The notes: generated by a model from the letters alone, not told the origin. A stretch of DNA of 64,000 nt from Dimargaris cristalligena (GCA_027576995.1 JANBQC010000079.1:1-64000); one strand, 5' to 3'; shown: positions 1 through 14,000, counted from the first letter of the stretch. Translations and numbers: made by a program.

Positions 1-1208
1 TTCCCCTGGGAGCGTCGTTATAGGCACGGCACACCGATTCATGAGGTGTGCGGTGTGTTGAAGAATGGTAATCCACCAGGCCCACTCTTAGGGCGGAAAC
101 CCGTCCCTGCCCACGGCAGTACAGGTAGCACCAGTTTATAAATTGAGGAGGAGGTGTCGATTGATGCGTCCGTCATTGTCTACCTGATTATTATTGCCAT
201 TGGTTATGAATGCCGCACTAGTGTCAAAAGGGTACCTGTAGATATATAATACGAAAAATTTAGGCCAAACTGGGGAGGGGAAAGTCCGGCGGATTCAGGG
301 CCCAATCCGAAAATAGCCCGTTTAGGGACTCCTTATATCGACGCAAGTCTCTCAAGAGTAGCCTAGAGGTTACACCGCCCGAGAGCTTCGAATCTTCGGA
401 CAACCACACTTGGGTGGCTAGAGGAGAGAAGTGTTGGTGGTGGCTGCCTACAGCCCATGCTTGTGAAACACTCGTGGGGAAGGACGGCAGCCGACGCGGA
501 AGACGACACTTTCGGATCTCTCTCTCTCTCTCTCCCTCTTATATGTCTATGTGAAAGTGGGCGAATGGCCCTCAAACTTGGGCTAGATTGTGGAAACCCC
601 CCCGTGCCATGGGCCACAGATATCACTGGCTAAAAATTTAGCCACCCCGTATCCTCTTCCTACACTTCCTCCCATTGACATTATGGACTATATTTTCAAA
701 ATATGATGCAGTAGTGTGGTATTTAGCCCATCAGCCCTATATTTTTCGCAGGCCCTTTACACCTTGGCATCTAATCCAGGGCGTGATACAATCGTTGCGC
801 CAGCTACTCACACAGGCCAGGATGTCGTTTAGAAAGGGCCCAGTGAACTAGCCCAAACCATTGCCCTCAATAAAGGGAATACTAAGTGCCGAGAGAAGAG
901 AAGAGAAGAGAATGTACCGTATAGCAAAAATAGGAAACTTGTGGCAGTATTTGGTCCATCTACGCCAGCTATATACCCAATGTCAGAAAAGCATCATGTA
1001 ATTAATTAGCCACACAGAGAAGATTTCCCCCCGCGTATATCCGCCCTATTCCTTAGGGGGAGAGACCCAAACTCTACAACCTTGTACTACTAAAGAACGC
1101 CCACCCACCAACACCACACGCCATTAGTCCCCCCCTCCCCCATTTAGCCAAATTGTACCAGCCTATTTACCATATTCCTCCATTTCCCCATCCGCATCCT
1201 CCGTCAAC
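1..1208. other. Intergenic, no supportable gene
   Basis: No ORF here looks like a protein; the one long minus-strand frame (363-626) is low-complexity and unlike any family. Simple repeats are visible: a (TC)n run at about 516-534 and an AGAGA/GAGAA run at about 891-911. The last 200 bases are C-rich and pyrimidine-rich and probably form the promoter and 5' leader of the ALKBH1-like gene that follows. Confidence 0.5.
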
Positions 1209-2880
1209 ATGGAGGACACTCACCCCCCACCGCTACCAGCCGACAAGTCCAAGCCTAATTTCGCCAACGCCGCATTCCAGCCCCACGTATCCCGGCGCCA
1301 GCAAAAGCAGCGCTTATTCCAAAAGACCGCTCGCCAAAAGGAGGGTTTTGCCAATGACACGGCGTTTCGGCGGATCGAACGCATTTACCGCTCCCGGATC
1401 CCGCCCCCCGACTTAACTCGGGTCCTCGATTTCCGGCCCGGGGCTACCAATGCCCCCGACCTCCAAGGGCGCATAGTTCCCGTGCGGCTGAATCCGGCGG
1501 CCCAGTCCCTTAATCATTATTCCATTTTCGGGGAGAAGGAGGAGGAGAAGGGCTCTACAGCATCCCCCGCCGGTCCGCCGGAGTCAACCCCGCTATCCTT
1601 CGGGTATATGCTAGCCGGATTTCCGGGCCTGGTGTTTATCCCCAACCCGTTCACTCCCGCGGCCCAGCGTCAACTGATCAAAGACTGCCTACGTACGCAT
1701 GCGGTGCCCCCGGCGAAGTCGAATCTGGACGCACTGTACGATTTACCCGCCCAAGGTCTTTGGCGGCTGCATGAACAAAGTATCTGCGAGGGCTGGGCAC
1801 CACCTCCCGCCCATCACGGTGACGCTGAAAATGGCAACATGGAGGATAAGGAGGGTGATTATAGAGGCCAAATCCCCCGAAAGGCCAAGACTCCAACGGT
1901 CCCTGCTCCTGATGCAAGGTATTCAGCAGAGTCCACTTCATCGACCGACACCCACCACCAGCTTGGCCCGCCACCACCGGCTTCCCAGTTAGCCGCGAAT
2001 GGGGGGGCTCCGGTAGGTCAATTGGTACCCAAGCTGCGGTGGGTCACTCTAGGCTATCAGTACAATTGGTCCAACAAGGAGTACTTTTTGGACGCCCCCC
2101 AGCCCTTTCCCGACGATATTGCCCGTTTGGCCCAGACGGTAGTAGCGGCTATTCACAACATCGGTTACGAATGTGTACCGCCCGCTTCTTCGTCTCCCGA
2201 AGCCCTGCCCGATTCGCCCGCCCAGCTCTCCACCGCCGGAGTGAATGGCAATAGCCAGTACACCCAGTACCATACGACCGATTCTGCCGACAAGGGCTAT
2301 ATTCACCAATACTCCCCGGAGTTGTTCAAACCCGAGGCCGGCGTGATTAATTACTACCAGGCCCGGGATTCGCTCATGGCCCACGTTGACCGAAGCGAGA
2401 TAAATATGACGGCACCGTTGGTGTCCCTCAGTCTCGGCAATACCGCCATTTTCGTGATTGGCGACGAATCCCGCGACACTGAACCCATTGCCCTGTATTT
2501 ACGAAGCGGCGATATCGTTTGTATGTGTGGTCCTCGCCGAAAGGCTTTTCACGGTAGGTTAGGTTGACCAGGTTGCTGGTGGCTTTTATCCTATTTATAT
2601 TGATGGAACATCTAATGAACTTGGGGTTGGGTAGGGGGGGGGGTTGGAATATACCAATGCCAATGCCGATTAACTAATATCCTCTATTTATCCCATTCAT
2701 TACAACACCTTGGTTCGTCCCGATTTTATATTTACAGGCATCCCTCGGATTATTGAAAATACGCTGCCGGATTACCTGGCTTCAAGTGAAACGGTGTTGG
2801 CCGAGGATCCCGACTGGTCTCTCTTCGGCGATTACATGCAAAATGCCCGTCTTAATGTCAACGTTCGCCAAGTGTTTTAA
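1209..2880 (+). CDS. ALKBH1: ALKBH1-type Fe(II)/2-oxoglutarate dioxygenase
   Basis: Predicted AlkB-family dioxygenase that oxidatively removes methyl groups from nucleic acids; ALKBH1 members act on tRNA and DNA in nucleus or mitochondrion. Two exons: 1209-2553 and 2738-2880, joined across a GTAGGT...TTACAG intron, giving 495 residues. The iron-binding HxD motif is His392-Val-Asp394 (HVDRSEIN). The distal iron ligand is His448, at the splice junction (AFHGIPR), and the 2-oxoglutarate-binding arginines lie in the last exon (NARLNVNVRQVF). The family-typical substrate-lid region WVTLGYQYNWSNKEYF is present, and the SLSLGNTAIFVIG strand precedes the second His. An insertion of about 80 low-complexity residues (roughly 210-285) interrupts the N-terminal half. 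The small last exon is essential, since without it the fold loses one iron ligand and the arginines. The family call is strong; the substrate is not determinable. Confidence 0.9.
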
Positions 2881-3540
2881 GTGCGCTCCTTATTCCTTTT
2901 CCCCTTTGCATCTCCACACTGGCCCATGCTGCTTGATTTAGTCATTACTTGGTGTAGTTTAATCGCCAACACCGTTGACAAGTGTATATAAATTCAGTTT
3001 TTATGGCAAGGATTAATACTGAATATCCCATTTCGAATTCATCCAAGTCAATGTTTATTGGGGTTAGCGTATGACTGGGTTTTCGAGGGTCTAGTTATTT
3101 TCCAGTGCTTGGTGGCTTGGTATGTGGTGATCTGACAACTGCAGGTATATATATCGCACCATCATTTCAGTTAGTTTATACTCCCGCTCTTAAGATTGGA
3201 TATGCGGAGCCGTAGTGTAAATTCTAAACCGGTTAAACTTAAGCAGTTGGACAACCCAGCATCCCTCCGTCAGCTTCTCTACTTCCACTTCTACTTCCAG
3301 TCTCACCATTTATGCCCCCGTTTGATTCCACCATTGGTTTAGTCATTCCGGGCTTTATAGTCCTTTGTATTTGTTCTCGTTGGAATTCATCGCCGTTGAA
3401 CACCGGCTGGGTTGACATTGTTAACCTTTTTACCCAATCACTCTTCCGAACCTACCACTTTGTTTCCACATTTGCCATCGTCTTGTAATCTTTTTTTGAA
3501 GTGTTCCAGTAGAGTACTTCCATTCTAAACGACTTTCGCC
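2881..3540. other. Intergenic spacer before MED16-like gene
   Basis: About 660 bases, AT-rich in the first half and pyrimidine-rich near the next start codon, as expected for a 3' end followed by a promoter. I see no ORF, repeat or RNA gene in it. Confidence 0.5.
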
Positions 3541-6500
3541 ATGCCCGGACCAATTGCCCATGGCGACCACTCTACCATTCCGAACGCGGAACAAGCCGCT
3601 TCTCTTCCGGCTTACTACCGACGACCTCCAGCAGCCGTCGTCTCCCCTCCAACCAGCAGCTTCAGTCGGTCAGACACGAACATCAGCCTGATTTCCAACT
3701 CCTCCACTGCAACGACTGCTACCGTTCCGGCTTCTAACTCTGCTATCCTCACGTCCCCAGCCCTATCCACTATCCATCCCCAAATTGGCAAAGCCCTGAG
3801 TAATCCGACGGACACATCCCCCCTACCCACCAGTCTAAAACGGTCAGCTAGTGGGGTTATTTCTTCGCCCTCCCCGCTACGTCCTCCACTACCCATCGGA
3901 GGGTCGACCACGGCTGCTGCTGCTGGCCTTCCCGAATCGAGTCGGTCTCGAAACACCTCCGACCTGGTCGGTGGCAGTGGCCGCCCAGGGTCAGCAGGGT
4001 TTCCGGGGCCGAACCCCCATTCAACCGGGTTTACCGCCACACGGTCCCCTCCATCGGGTTCAGCCGCCCCGCGGCTAAGTCGCGGGTGTCCGATTGAGGT
4101 GGCCCTAACGGAATCCTTTGCCCACCACTACCGGCACCCCAGCCGGCCGGTCACGGCCATAGTTGACCCATTAGGAACAATCCAGCTGCGGCGCCACGAC
4201 GAGTCGGTCGATCAGCGGAGCGCGAACGGCCTGCTCTACGAAACGCGCCTCCAGCAACCCATCGTGACCTTCCAATGGCTCCCTAGTGACCGAACTTATG
4301 GCATCCCTAGTGCGGAAACTCGGCTCGTGGCTACAATGACCACGTCGTCGGACGATACGGCCACCCCCGGTGGTGGTGGGGGCTATTCCCCCACGACCAC
4401 CGCTTTCCAACCCGAAGTGCCGCTGACCCGGCCCCCTTTCCACGGACCACGCAATACGTTTGGTACCCTGGCCTTTTTTGCCTTAACCGCCACCGGTGAA
4501 TTCTACTACTACTATCAATACGACGGGGCCCTGTTCGAATCGATTGTCTCGGCCTTACCCACCGCCGGATTGCCCTCCGATTCAACCCCCGTTCTAGCAC
4601 TGGCCAATCTATGTTTCGACGGTCAGGAACAGTATCTCCTCTTGACGGCCTATTACGGGCCCCAGCACTCCCTGGAGGTGGCGCTGTACGAAATAGCGCT
4701 TCACTTTTATACCACCGAGCCGACTTTGGACCCCCGTTCGCTCGGCCGTTTTACGCTCACCAGCGACCAGGTGTTACAATGCCTACCGGCTGCCTATACG
4801 AACACTAGACGCGGATTCACCATTCAACACCTGGAACTGCTGCCACCCCGTAGTCCCGAACCGGCCGGTCCTCCCTCGGCGGGACATAACATCCTGCTCA
4901 ATTTGACCGTGGAGTGTTCCGTTCCGGCGCCTCCGGTGGCCCACAATAGCGATCTAGGAGGTATCAGTTCGAACTCTACCACCACCACCACCGCCACTGT
5001 CGCTTCGGCGTCAGCGTCAGCGTCGGACTCGGTGTCGATGTCGGTGATCCAACGGTGGACCATAGTGGAAGAAGCAGCCACTTTACTCCCATCGGTCCCC
5101 GGGGACGACGAGCCTAGCGAAAGTACTGCTGCCGCCGCTGCCCCGCCGTCACTCACCCGCCTGATTGGCCACCAACGGGCGGTTACTCTGTTAGGTACCG
5201 ATTCCCCACTTATCTTCATTGGCCAAACCCGGGATTGCCACGGCCTCCCGGATAAACTGGTAGCCGTGAGCCGGAACGGCTCGATCCGGTGGTTGGATCG
5301 AATGACTTTGGCCGTAGCCGGGGGTTCGGATCGGCCGTGGACTTTGCCGGCTGCGTGGATGGATAGGTTCGGGCCACTGGAATACGCTCGACTGGCGCCT
5401 AATGGTGCGGTGCTGGCCGTTAGTCCAAAGGGAAGTCAGGAGGCGGCGATCATTGTGTTGACCGACTGGAAACAACTTGACTCAGGTAAGTCGAAATACT
5501 TAGTAAGAGGGTGGCTATATATTAATACACCTTCATAGCAGTGGTATGCTGCCGTGCTTTAGGAATCCCTATTTTATTGGATTATTTCAATATCGCTAAC
5601 TAACGACTATGCATATTTTTACCGGTCCCTTGTATTGTCATAAATAGCCGGGCCTATGAATTTCGTCGGAGGTACCGCTAACCAGCTGGCTTGTGCAATC
5701 TTAAACGACCAGGATTGTAGCGATACCCTCACTATACTCCGGACCATCCCCGACCCCTTAAATAAGCAGGAGTCGCTCACCAACGGTGTATTGGTCGCCG
5801 CCCTATACCGTCTGTTATCCACCCTGTCCCCCATCGGCGCCAACCCGCTGCAGTCGGACCTACTCGTTTTGCGCCGGGCCCTGGAATCCATGGACGGTTT
5901 ATTCCGTACGATTCCGGCGTGTAACGGAGTCCACATGAATACCCATACCATTCTGAATACCCTCACCATTTGGTCGGAGATTAACCACTCCTTCCCTCTA
6001 TGTGACCCTAAAAGCGTGTCCAGTAAGTAGAGACAAAACTGAAGACCAATAGCCACGGGTCTAGTCTATTCCTCCTGTAGCTGTGAATATACCATTTTGG
6101 AAGATTTAGGGATTGCGCAAGTAGAATTTAATAGCTAACCACTCTACATTATGATTTTATACTCACCGATATTACCAACTCCCCCCTCCCCCTCCCGGCA
6201 TTTCTCGACGATTTAGCTCCAGGTGAGCATTGGATTGCGGAGAGATTCTTAAAGGAGCTTCCCAATATCCTCACCCTACTCTACTCGGTGCGTCTCCTCG
6301 CCAACGTCCTAGCCCGCTACGGCTATGTCTATTTCAATTCCTACCAGGTAAATCCGAGTCACCGCAGCCTCCTGAACTACCAAAGCCTGGGTTCGGCAAC
6401 CGCGGGCCAACAGCGGCCACTTTCGGCCCGCTTTAACATCCTGTTCCTCCCCCTATTCCGTACGATCCTGGGCCAGCTGCTCAGTTTCGCCCGGCATTTG

Positions 6501-7256
6501 GCGACCACGGGCGAACCTCTGATTCGGGCCAAGGCGCCCCCGGCGACGGTACAGGCCCTCAACCGCTATTTGCAAACTACGGGAGTGCAGCGCTTACCGG
6601 TTCGCTTAGAACATATGGAGCGGTTCTTGGGGACCCTGGGTGGGGGGGACCCCGGCAGGAACAATAGCAATAATAATACTACCACCACCACCACCCAACT
6701 GACCGGTGAGAGTGAAGGCAAGGGCAAGGGCCAAACCGAGGGTGGTTCCCGACTTACTCAAGGGGGGGCTTCATGGGATACCCAATTAGCCCAACAGTGT
6801 CATATTTTGGCCACTGGGCAACTTTTGCTACCCTCCACCACGCTGGCGGGGTATATTCTCCTACCCGCCACCACCACCACCACCCATCAGCCCCTCCCAC
6901 TCCCCACGGCGGACCTATTGACCGGGATTCACCAACAGTTCCGGGAATGGATTCTCCAGCACTGCACGGCGAACCAACTGGTGTTCTTCCCGGATAAATG
7001 GTTAAATCCCGAGGCCGAAGCCATCCTGCGGCGCTCGGCCGGGGAACAGGGGCTCCTCCAGCCTGCACCATCATCATCCCCTTCGTATCATATAGCCGCC
7101 CCAGCCGACTCATCTTCAACCTCCGGGAAAACGGGCCCGCAATTGCCAGCCTCGGTTACGTTTAGTTTCTGGCCGGCGATTTTTGGCGTACCGTACGGTA
7201 GTGATCAGACCTTTGATCCCAGTGTCCAGAAATTAGTTGAACATGGTTCTACTTGA
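3541..7256 (+). CDS. MED16: Mediator subunit 16-like protein (putative)
   Basis: Probable Mediator tail-module subunit, which would act in the nucleus linking activators to RNA polymerase II. Three exons: 3541-5485, 5648-6022 and 6217-7256, with in-frame GTAAGT donors, giving 1119 residues. The first 190 residues are Ser/Thr/Pro-rich and disordered. A beta-propeller-like region follows, with strand patterns such as PIVTFQWLPSDRTYG, GTLAFFALTATGEFYYYYQY and KLVAVSRNGSIRWLD. The C-terminal half is helical (RLLANVLARYGYVYFNSYQ; FRTILGQLLSFARHLATTGE) and is interrupted by Asn/Thr- and Gly/Lys-rich inserts. The order of propeller then helices, and its length, fit MED16/Sin4, but the sequence is divergent and there is no single diagnostic motif. 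It lies in tandem with the upstream ALKBH1 gene, with no sign of co-transcription. Confidence 0.55.
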
Positions 7257-7680
7257 TCCTGAAAATTTACATGGTTGTAAATGGCCTATCGTCTAGTGCA
7301 TTGGTTTTCCCCGCAACCCGCCCCTCTTCCCCTTCCTTCTTTTTCCATTCTACCGAATTCTACCCCATCCCGAACTAGCCTCGATTTTCTCAAAGTTTTT
7401 TGTCGTTTTCTTGCGTATTTGGTATTGTAAAATTATATAAATTTATAGTTGGCTATATGATCTCATACTCACGCCGAGTTAATAAAATAGTCGTACTGGT
7501 TAATGCAATATAGGGGCATATAATTCCTAGGTTAAGTGGTTCATAGGGGGGTATTAAATCGGACCACAGGAAATGATTAGGGGGGTACTGATAAATGTAT
7601 AGGGTAAATCAAGAATACTGTATAGATGGTGATTAAAAATACAGGCTAAAGATAGGCAAGTGGTCTTCATAACGGGCTGA
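7257..7680. other. Convergent 3' spacer
   Basis: Tail-to-tail gap between the MED16-like gene and the PX-domain gene. It is AT-rich, with TTGTAAAATTATATAAATT-type sequence suited to 3'-end formation. No gene seen. Confidence 0.5.
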
Positions 7681-9964
7681 TCAAGAGGCCACGCGGTTGG
7701 GCAGGTTGAACCATTTTCTGATGATTGGACTGGTCCCAATAATGGGGTGAAGAACCACATAACTTAAGAAATATTGTAAACCGTGCTGGCGGTGCTCAAG
7801 AAATTCACGCTCGAAGTTACCTGGTATGGGGAACATGGGGGGGGGGAGGTTACATGTGGATTGATGAAGGGGGTGTGTGAAAGTAGTTAGTAGGCGAAGG
7901 AGAGGAACCAGGGACTTGGGTGAGTGCTGTCTAGCCGCCAGGCCCACACTGGTCGAAAGATAATATACAAGTAGAAATACTGAGGTAATATCTGATGTAA
8001 ACTTACCAATAACCTTCTTTTCGGGTAGCTTAGGAATCCCCTTGCGGAATGCCCGGAAGTATTTGGTCAGCACTTTGCGGAGGTTTTCAAAGTCCGTATA
8101 CCGTCGATGGACCACCGCCTCCGACCCCTATAGTTAGACGGTATTCCATCAGTAACACAAAGTGTATGCGGATGCTTAGATGAGTTATTCAGTGAATGAA
8201 TGGCGTGAATACTGTGGTATCGAGTTACCACCAAGTAATGGTGATATCAGGATCGAACAACGCAGCTCTATAGGCGATAATACAGGTGTTGGACCACTGT
8301 TAATTGGCAAAAATAATAACTCGCCTAGTTTTATATTTCATCCATAGCCCAATACAATGTCCGGCAAATAACTTACATCAGTTTTGATCGCCCGACACTT
8401 GTAAACTATGTATGAGTTGAGCCCGAAACCAATACGGACGGGGTTAGTGACGGTCACTTGGGTCGCAAATATCTGCTGGTCAGCACCCGGATCGGTAGAC
8501 ACTTCATATTCGGTGAGAGGAGTGAGGGACGGGGAGCCATCGTGGTCGTTATCCTCATCGAAGAAATCGGAACCATCGTCAGTAGGGTCGAGGCTGGGAT
8601 CAGTCCGGGATGGAGACACCATGGGATCGGGAGTAAACGCCTGCCGATTATCAAGGGGGGGTAGGAGGCTGGTACTTCCACTCATACCACGGCGACTGGG
8701 GCGCGAGCTTGGGCCGTGGGCCAGACGAAGAGAACTGGAAGAGACTCGCCGAGGGGTCGGTGAGCGGCGGCCAGTCCGGTCAGTGCAGGCGGCAGAGCCT
8801 AAGTAGTTACGGTCCAAATCATTTTGGGCCCATAGGAGTTCGTCGGCGGTTGCAGATGCTGTTTCGGAGGGAAGTAATGGGGTTGAGATGCTTCCGGGCG
8901 CCTGAGAACGGTCTTCTGGAGAGGCACGAAGACTGGCTAGACGGGCCTGGGCGCGATTTAGCATAGTGTTGGTTTCATAACGGGACGGCCCAGCGGAGAT
9001 GTCCGTTTTCGCGGGATAATCCTCGTACACGCTGTGGTAAATGCTTGGCGCCAAGTCGTCTTCAAGACGTGGGGATGTTGCGGGCGAGTCGGACAGGTCG
9101 TCCGACTGGTGATTAGGATTCTGAGAAAGTTTGTCCGAGGATAGAGGTGGCAACCCACTGGATGCTGTTGAGGCAGAAGACCCTAGAAATGACCGAACCG
9201 CGGTTGATTTCAGGAGGGTCTTAAATCCCAGGAGTTGCTCATGTGGTGGAATACGGGCGGATATTTGGGTGAATTGCTTTTTCAGGGCTTCAGTGAGTTG
9301 ATGGCCGTCGGATTCCAGGGCATGCTTGGAAGACGGGATTCGGGATGAATCTTTAGAGTCGCTGTAAAAGCAGATGAACTGGACTTTGGCCAACTTGGTA
9401 GTCAACTCCCGGATGGCGGCCCGGCTCTTAAGCACTGTAGAATAAGAGAAAAATCGTATTAAGTTTTAGGGTGGGATTTGATTAGACATATATAAAGGAC
9501 ACATTAGCAGCACTTAGCCTGAATTGCATAATCAGTTCTGTGGGTATATTAATGTAAATATGTAATAAATAGCCGGATATTAGGGGGAACACTTACCATC
9601 GGTGCATAGAGTTAGGTCGTCGATGTCGGCCTTCAAGACGTCGATTTCCTCGAGTTCGGGGGCATCGGGCTGGTGAAGGCGGTTGACTTTCCGTTCAAGG
9701 ATATTGTCCGAGATTTTCTTCAACTCGACTATGGGAGTACGGACATTATTAAGATATGGCGAGTAGCATAGGTAACTTTAGCGGTGGGGGGAGGGGGTCC
9801 AGTTATATGCGACAGACGGCGTCACGGACATGTGGCTAGGACAGGGCCTCCAATGAGGTCTTCTCATTATAGCCTAGAAAGGCAATGTTATTCAAGGTGA
9901 AGGACATACCGGCCAATTCGTAGCCCAAATTAAGGGCGGTTTGGAGTAGTTCGTGGGACAGCAT
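7681..9964 (-). CDS. PX-domain protein, YPT35-like membrane adaptor
   Basis: Phosphoinositide-binding PX protein, likely on endosomal or vacuolar membranes. Five exons on the minus strand: 9964-9910, 9728-9597, 9434-8377, 8127-8007 and 7820-7681, all GT-AG and frame-consistent, giving 501 residues. The N-terminus (MLSHELLQTALNLGYELAG then VELKKISDNILERKVNRL) is helical and probably coiled coil. A disordered Ser/Pro/Asp-rich middle of about 220 residues follows. The PX domain is C-terminal, about residues 384-495: NPVRIGFGLNSYIVYKC, then the phosphoinositide-contact RRYTDFENL, the Pro-rich loop IPKLPEKKVIGNF and the helix REFLEHRQHGLQYFL. PX at the extreme C-terminus with a disordered N-terminus resembles fungal Ypt35 more than sorting nexins with BAR domains. 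The splice GKF/GNF within the PX loop restores the conserved Asn-Phe. The PX call is firm; orthology to YPT35 is tentative. Confidence 0.75.
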
Positions 9965-11000
9965 AAGTAAGTTCTGTAGAATGGGCGACCAATGGGGGCG
10001 AAAAGGGTAAAGTAAACGCGCTGAGACAGGGCCACGGCGACCCCTGGAATGGATTCAAACCAAAGTAGCAGATGAGGTAAAGGAAAAGGTTATGGAGAAA
10101 CAAGAAACAGAGACAAAAGCAGGCGAGGATATGGCGGGAAAGGACAGAGGTAACGGCGGGCAATCATCGATAAATGCGCTGTATGACAGAGTTGGTGGAG
10201 GTCATGAGGGGTTTCTCAGCTGTTCTTGGCTGTTTGACAGCCGGAGTTGTTAAGTAGATCTGTGGGTAGTGTGCAGTGTGGCCAAGCCCTCGTCGGACCT
10301 TGCAGCCAATATATCGGAGGCCATGGCGGAGATGGGTGCTTGATTCGGCGGTAGGCTCGAACTGTTTGCATCTTCGGCACCTGCTCCTATGTCGCGTATC
10401 GGGTTATTATCCACTGTACAACTAACTATACAGGCTATATACTCGGATTTCTTAATGAGGTGATATTCCGCTGGTCCCTCATTATTTAAAACGGATTTAC
10501 AAGGAATGTCTTTACCGTGTTTAATAATCGACTTAATTATTAGTGAATAGCAGTCATGGCATTAAAGTGCGTTAGCATATTTTCCGGCTGGCCCTAATGC
10601 GTCGCACCAAATTTACTCCTTTATCTTTCCCTATCAATGTGAGTCCCAGCCACCCTCTATGACTGGGTCAGGCAACAAAATTGCTCTCACTACACCTAGC
10701 CAGTTTGGCTGGGGGAGGTTTCCCTATAGTGAATTCAAGCTCCCTTGTTTTCACTGCAGCAAACAAGGTATTTTGTGTATATTAGACAGAGCCGCCACCA
10801 AGAGCAACTTGAGGCAAGCTGCGTCTGATTGACTTGCATTCCCTTCAAGCCCATTCGCTTTACAAGAGAGATTATCCCATTCAGCTGGGCCTTAACCCCA
10901 TCGACTCCGCACCTTGCATTGCGTACCCTTCTCCTCTTTTTTACTCCCCAACACCTCGCCGATTAAGCTCGTTTTCCCGACCTCTAGGTCTAGGCACGCC
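9965..11000. promoter_or_regulatory. Divergent intergenic region, PX gene / MLH1
   Basis: About 1 kb between two head-to-head genes, so it should hold both promoters and 5' leaders. An in-frame upstream ATG for MLH1 exists at 10914, but the later ATG at 11001 gives the family-typical N-terminus. I could not identify a specific factor-binding site. Confidence 0.4.
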
Positions 11001-14000
11001 ATGGCCGACACCTCCCCCTCCGCGGACGCACCTCCTCCATCTACCCCGAAGCCCATTCGGCGCCTGGACCCCACCGTGGTCAATCGCATTGCCGCGGGCG
11101 AAATTATCCACCGGCCGGCCAACGCCCTCAAGGAACTCCTGGAGAATGCCCTCGACGCGGGGGCCCAGAGTATCCAAATCCTAGCCAAAGACGGCGGTCT
11201 CAAACAATTGCAAATCCAGGATTCCGGGCATGGCATTCGTTTGGCCGACCTACCTCTGGTATGCGAGCGGTTCACCACCAGTAAGCTTCAAACTTTCGAG
11301 GACCTCAGCTCGATTCAGACGTTCGGGTTCCGCGGGGAAGCGCTGGCCAGTATAAGTCACATTGCCCACGTTACCATCACGTCCCGTACGGCCGAGTCCA
11401 ACTGCGCGTACCGCGCTAAATATGCCGATGGCCAACTCGTGCCTGCCAAACCCGGCACGAGTACAGACCCTAAGCCGTGTGCCGGTAATGTGGGCACCCA
11501 GATCCTGGTGGAGGATCTCTTTTATAACGTTCCCTTCCGTCGCAAGGCGCTCAAGAATATCAATGATGAATATAATCGTATCTTGGAGGTCGTGAGCCGT
11601 TACGCTATTCATAACGCCGGCGTCAGTATGAGTTGCAAAAAGATCGGGACTACCGCCACGGATATTCATACCCCCGTGGGAGCCTCCATCGTGGATATCA
11701 TCAGTCAGACCCACGGAGGCAAGATTCGTTCCCAATTGCTGAAACTGGAATGCGCCCACGCAAACTTAGGGTTCACGGCCAAGGGTTATGTCACCAACGC
11801 CAATTTCAGTACCAAAAAGATGCAGTTTCTGCTATTCATTAACCACCGCCTGGTGGACAGTAGCTCGCTCAAAAAGGCCATCGAGAGCGTCTACACCACG
11901 GTACTACCCAAAGGCAGCCATCCCTTTGTCTATTTAAGCCTCTCCATTGATCCCCAGAATGTGGACGTGAATGTCCACCCCACCAAACGGGAGGTCCACT
12001 TTCTCCACGAGGACGAAATCACCATAGCCATTGCCGAGGCCTTGCAGTCCACCCTAGCCGGCTCGAGCGAATCCCGCACCTATCAGGTACAGACTCTCCT
12101 AGCCACGCCCATGGCGGAGGATAGAATCGATGTGCATCTCGACTTCCACCGCCCTACCCGGTGTGCGCCCCCCTCTACTCCCGCCCCCGCTCCTTCTACC
12201 CCTAGTACCTCTAATTCCCGGCCGTACGAACATAAGCTGGTTCGCACGGATACTCGGTCAAGAACCTTGGAGAGTTTTGCGTTTACTTCAACGCCCCGGT
12301 CTAAACCAGGTCCATCGAATAGGCTGGCCCAACGAAACCGGCCGCCCGATAGTTCGGTTCATCACTCGCCTCCAACCATGGTTCCCCCTCGAATACCAGT
12401 GGAGTTATCTTCCCGACCTCTAATACCACCAAACAACAGCTCAACTCTTTCATCAAACATCATTGATCCTGTACCACAACCTAACCATGGGCCAGAGCAG
12501 ACTGAGAAACCCCCAGCGTAAGTCCCTGTCATTAGATTGTCTATAACTTATACATTACCTTATATTGGGTACTCTTCCATAGTGTTCTAATTGCTAAAGA
12601 ATTGCCGACTAACAGCCACCAATCCCGGGTAATATAACCTCACTGGGCCCTACCAATTATTAGTCCGGAGGCCGAAACAGCGCCCACTCCAGATGGCACC
12701 TTTGCGATCCGACCCAAGGTTGAGGTTCGACTCACCAGTATCCTGGAGCTTCGTAACGAGGTGCAATCTAACCACCACCGAGGTATGTTGAATATGCGGT
12801 ACCTTGGTCAATCATTTTATAAAAATATTATTATCTGGTCAGCCAACTGAACTATCAAATTCTTGCCTAATCTGGCCCATTCGCCATATTTCTAATTGCA
12901 CCACACATACACATTTCCAGAGCTGACCCGTCTGTTAAATGGACACACGTTTGTGGGCCTGGTGGATTATAGCCGAGCTCTTATTCAACACGAAACCCGT
13001 TTATATATGATCAACTATATACGGGCGCTTGAGGAGTTATTTTACCAACGGACACTGCTCCAATTCTGTAACTTTGGGGCCATCCAGATTGACCCGCCCG
13101 TGTCGTTAACTGAGCTGTTCTTGATAGCGCTCCGCGAACAGCACGTGTCCAGAGGCCAGGATGAGAATGTCAATGGGGATAGTGACAGTGATTTCCAATC
13201 GGACGAAGACGCCAAATATCGGGTCCAGGCTAAGGTAATAGAAGGTTTGGAATGCTGATAAAATTGTTTAGTCATTGTTTATTTATAGCCATTACAAATT
13301 GAAGGCTCCCTGATTTTTAGATTTTTTTTACTTATTTGTGCATGTGTGTATCCCAACCGGTGGTGCCATTTTTTGAAAAATCATGATTATTGTAGGTCCT
13401 GACGAGCCTCATCGTGTCCCGGCGGGAGATGCTTGACGAGTATTTTTATTTGGTGGTTTCCGACCGGGGGGAACTCCAGTCGCTGCCGTTGATCATCCCC
13501 AACTACACTCCCAACCTTTTGAAATTGCCTCTATTTCTATTACGTATCACGACGGCGGTAAGACGGAATATTCATACCGCGAACGGCTCTCCATTAGCGG
13601 CTGGGCCTTATAATCCACTTCACCCTTATCCGGGTTATAGAACGGTCCGCCAGTTGCATTGTACTTTTTATTTTTGGTAACCCAGTCCCTAACGAAAATT
13701 CACTCCCCCTGTTGTTCGTGTTTATATCTTCACCGTATACCCCAATTCCCTTGCTCACCAATCGATTTAGGTAAACTGGGAGGAGGAAAAGCAGTGTTTC
13801 CGGGATTTTAGCCGCGAGTTGGCCCGCTTCTATAGTCCCGCACCCCCCTTGGTCCTCACTGACCCCTTTCCCGACAATCATCAGGGGGATTTTGATCCCG
13901 AGCAGGCCTGGGATACCGAAGAAATGCGGGAGTACCGGAATTGTATCCAACATACGCTTTTCCCAGCCTTTAAGTCCCACTTCTTTGCGCCACCGTCCTT

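Noticed and set aside
363..626. Minus ORF near the window start
   Set aside because: Contains a GAGA-repeat-derived stretch (RERERD) and no other coding signal.
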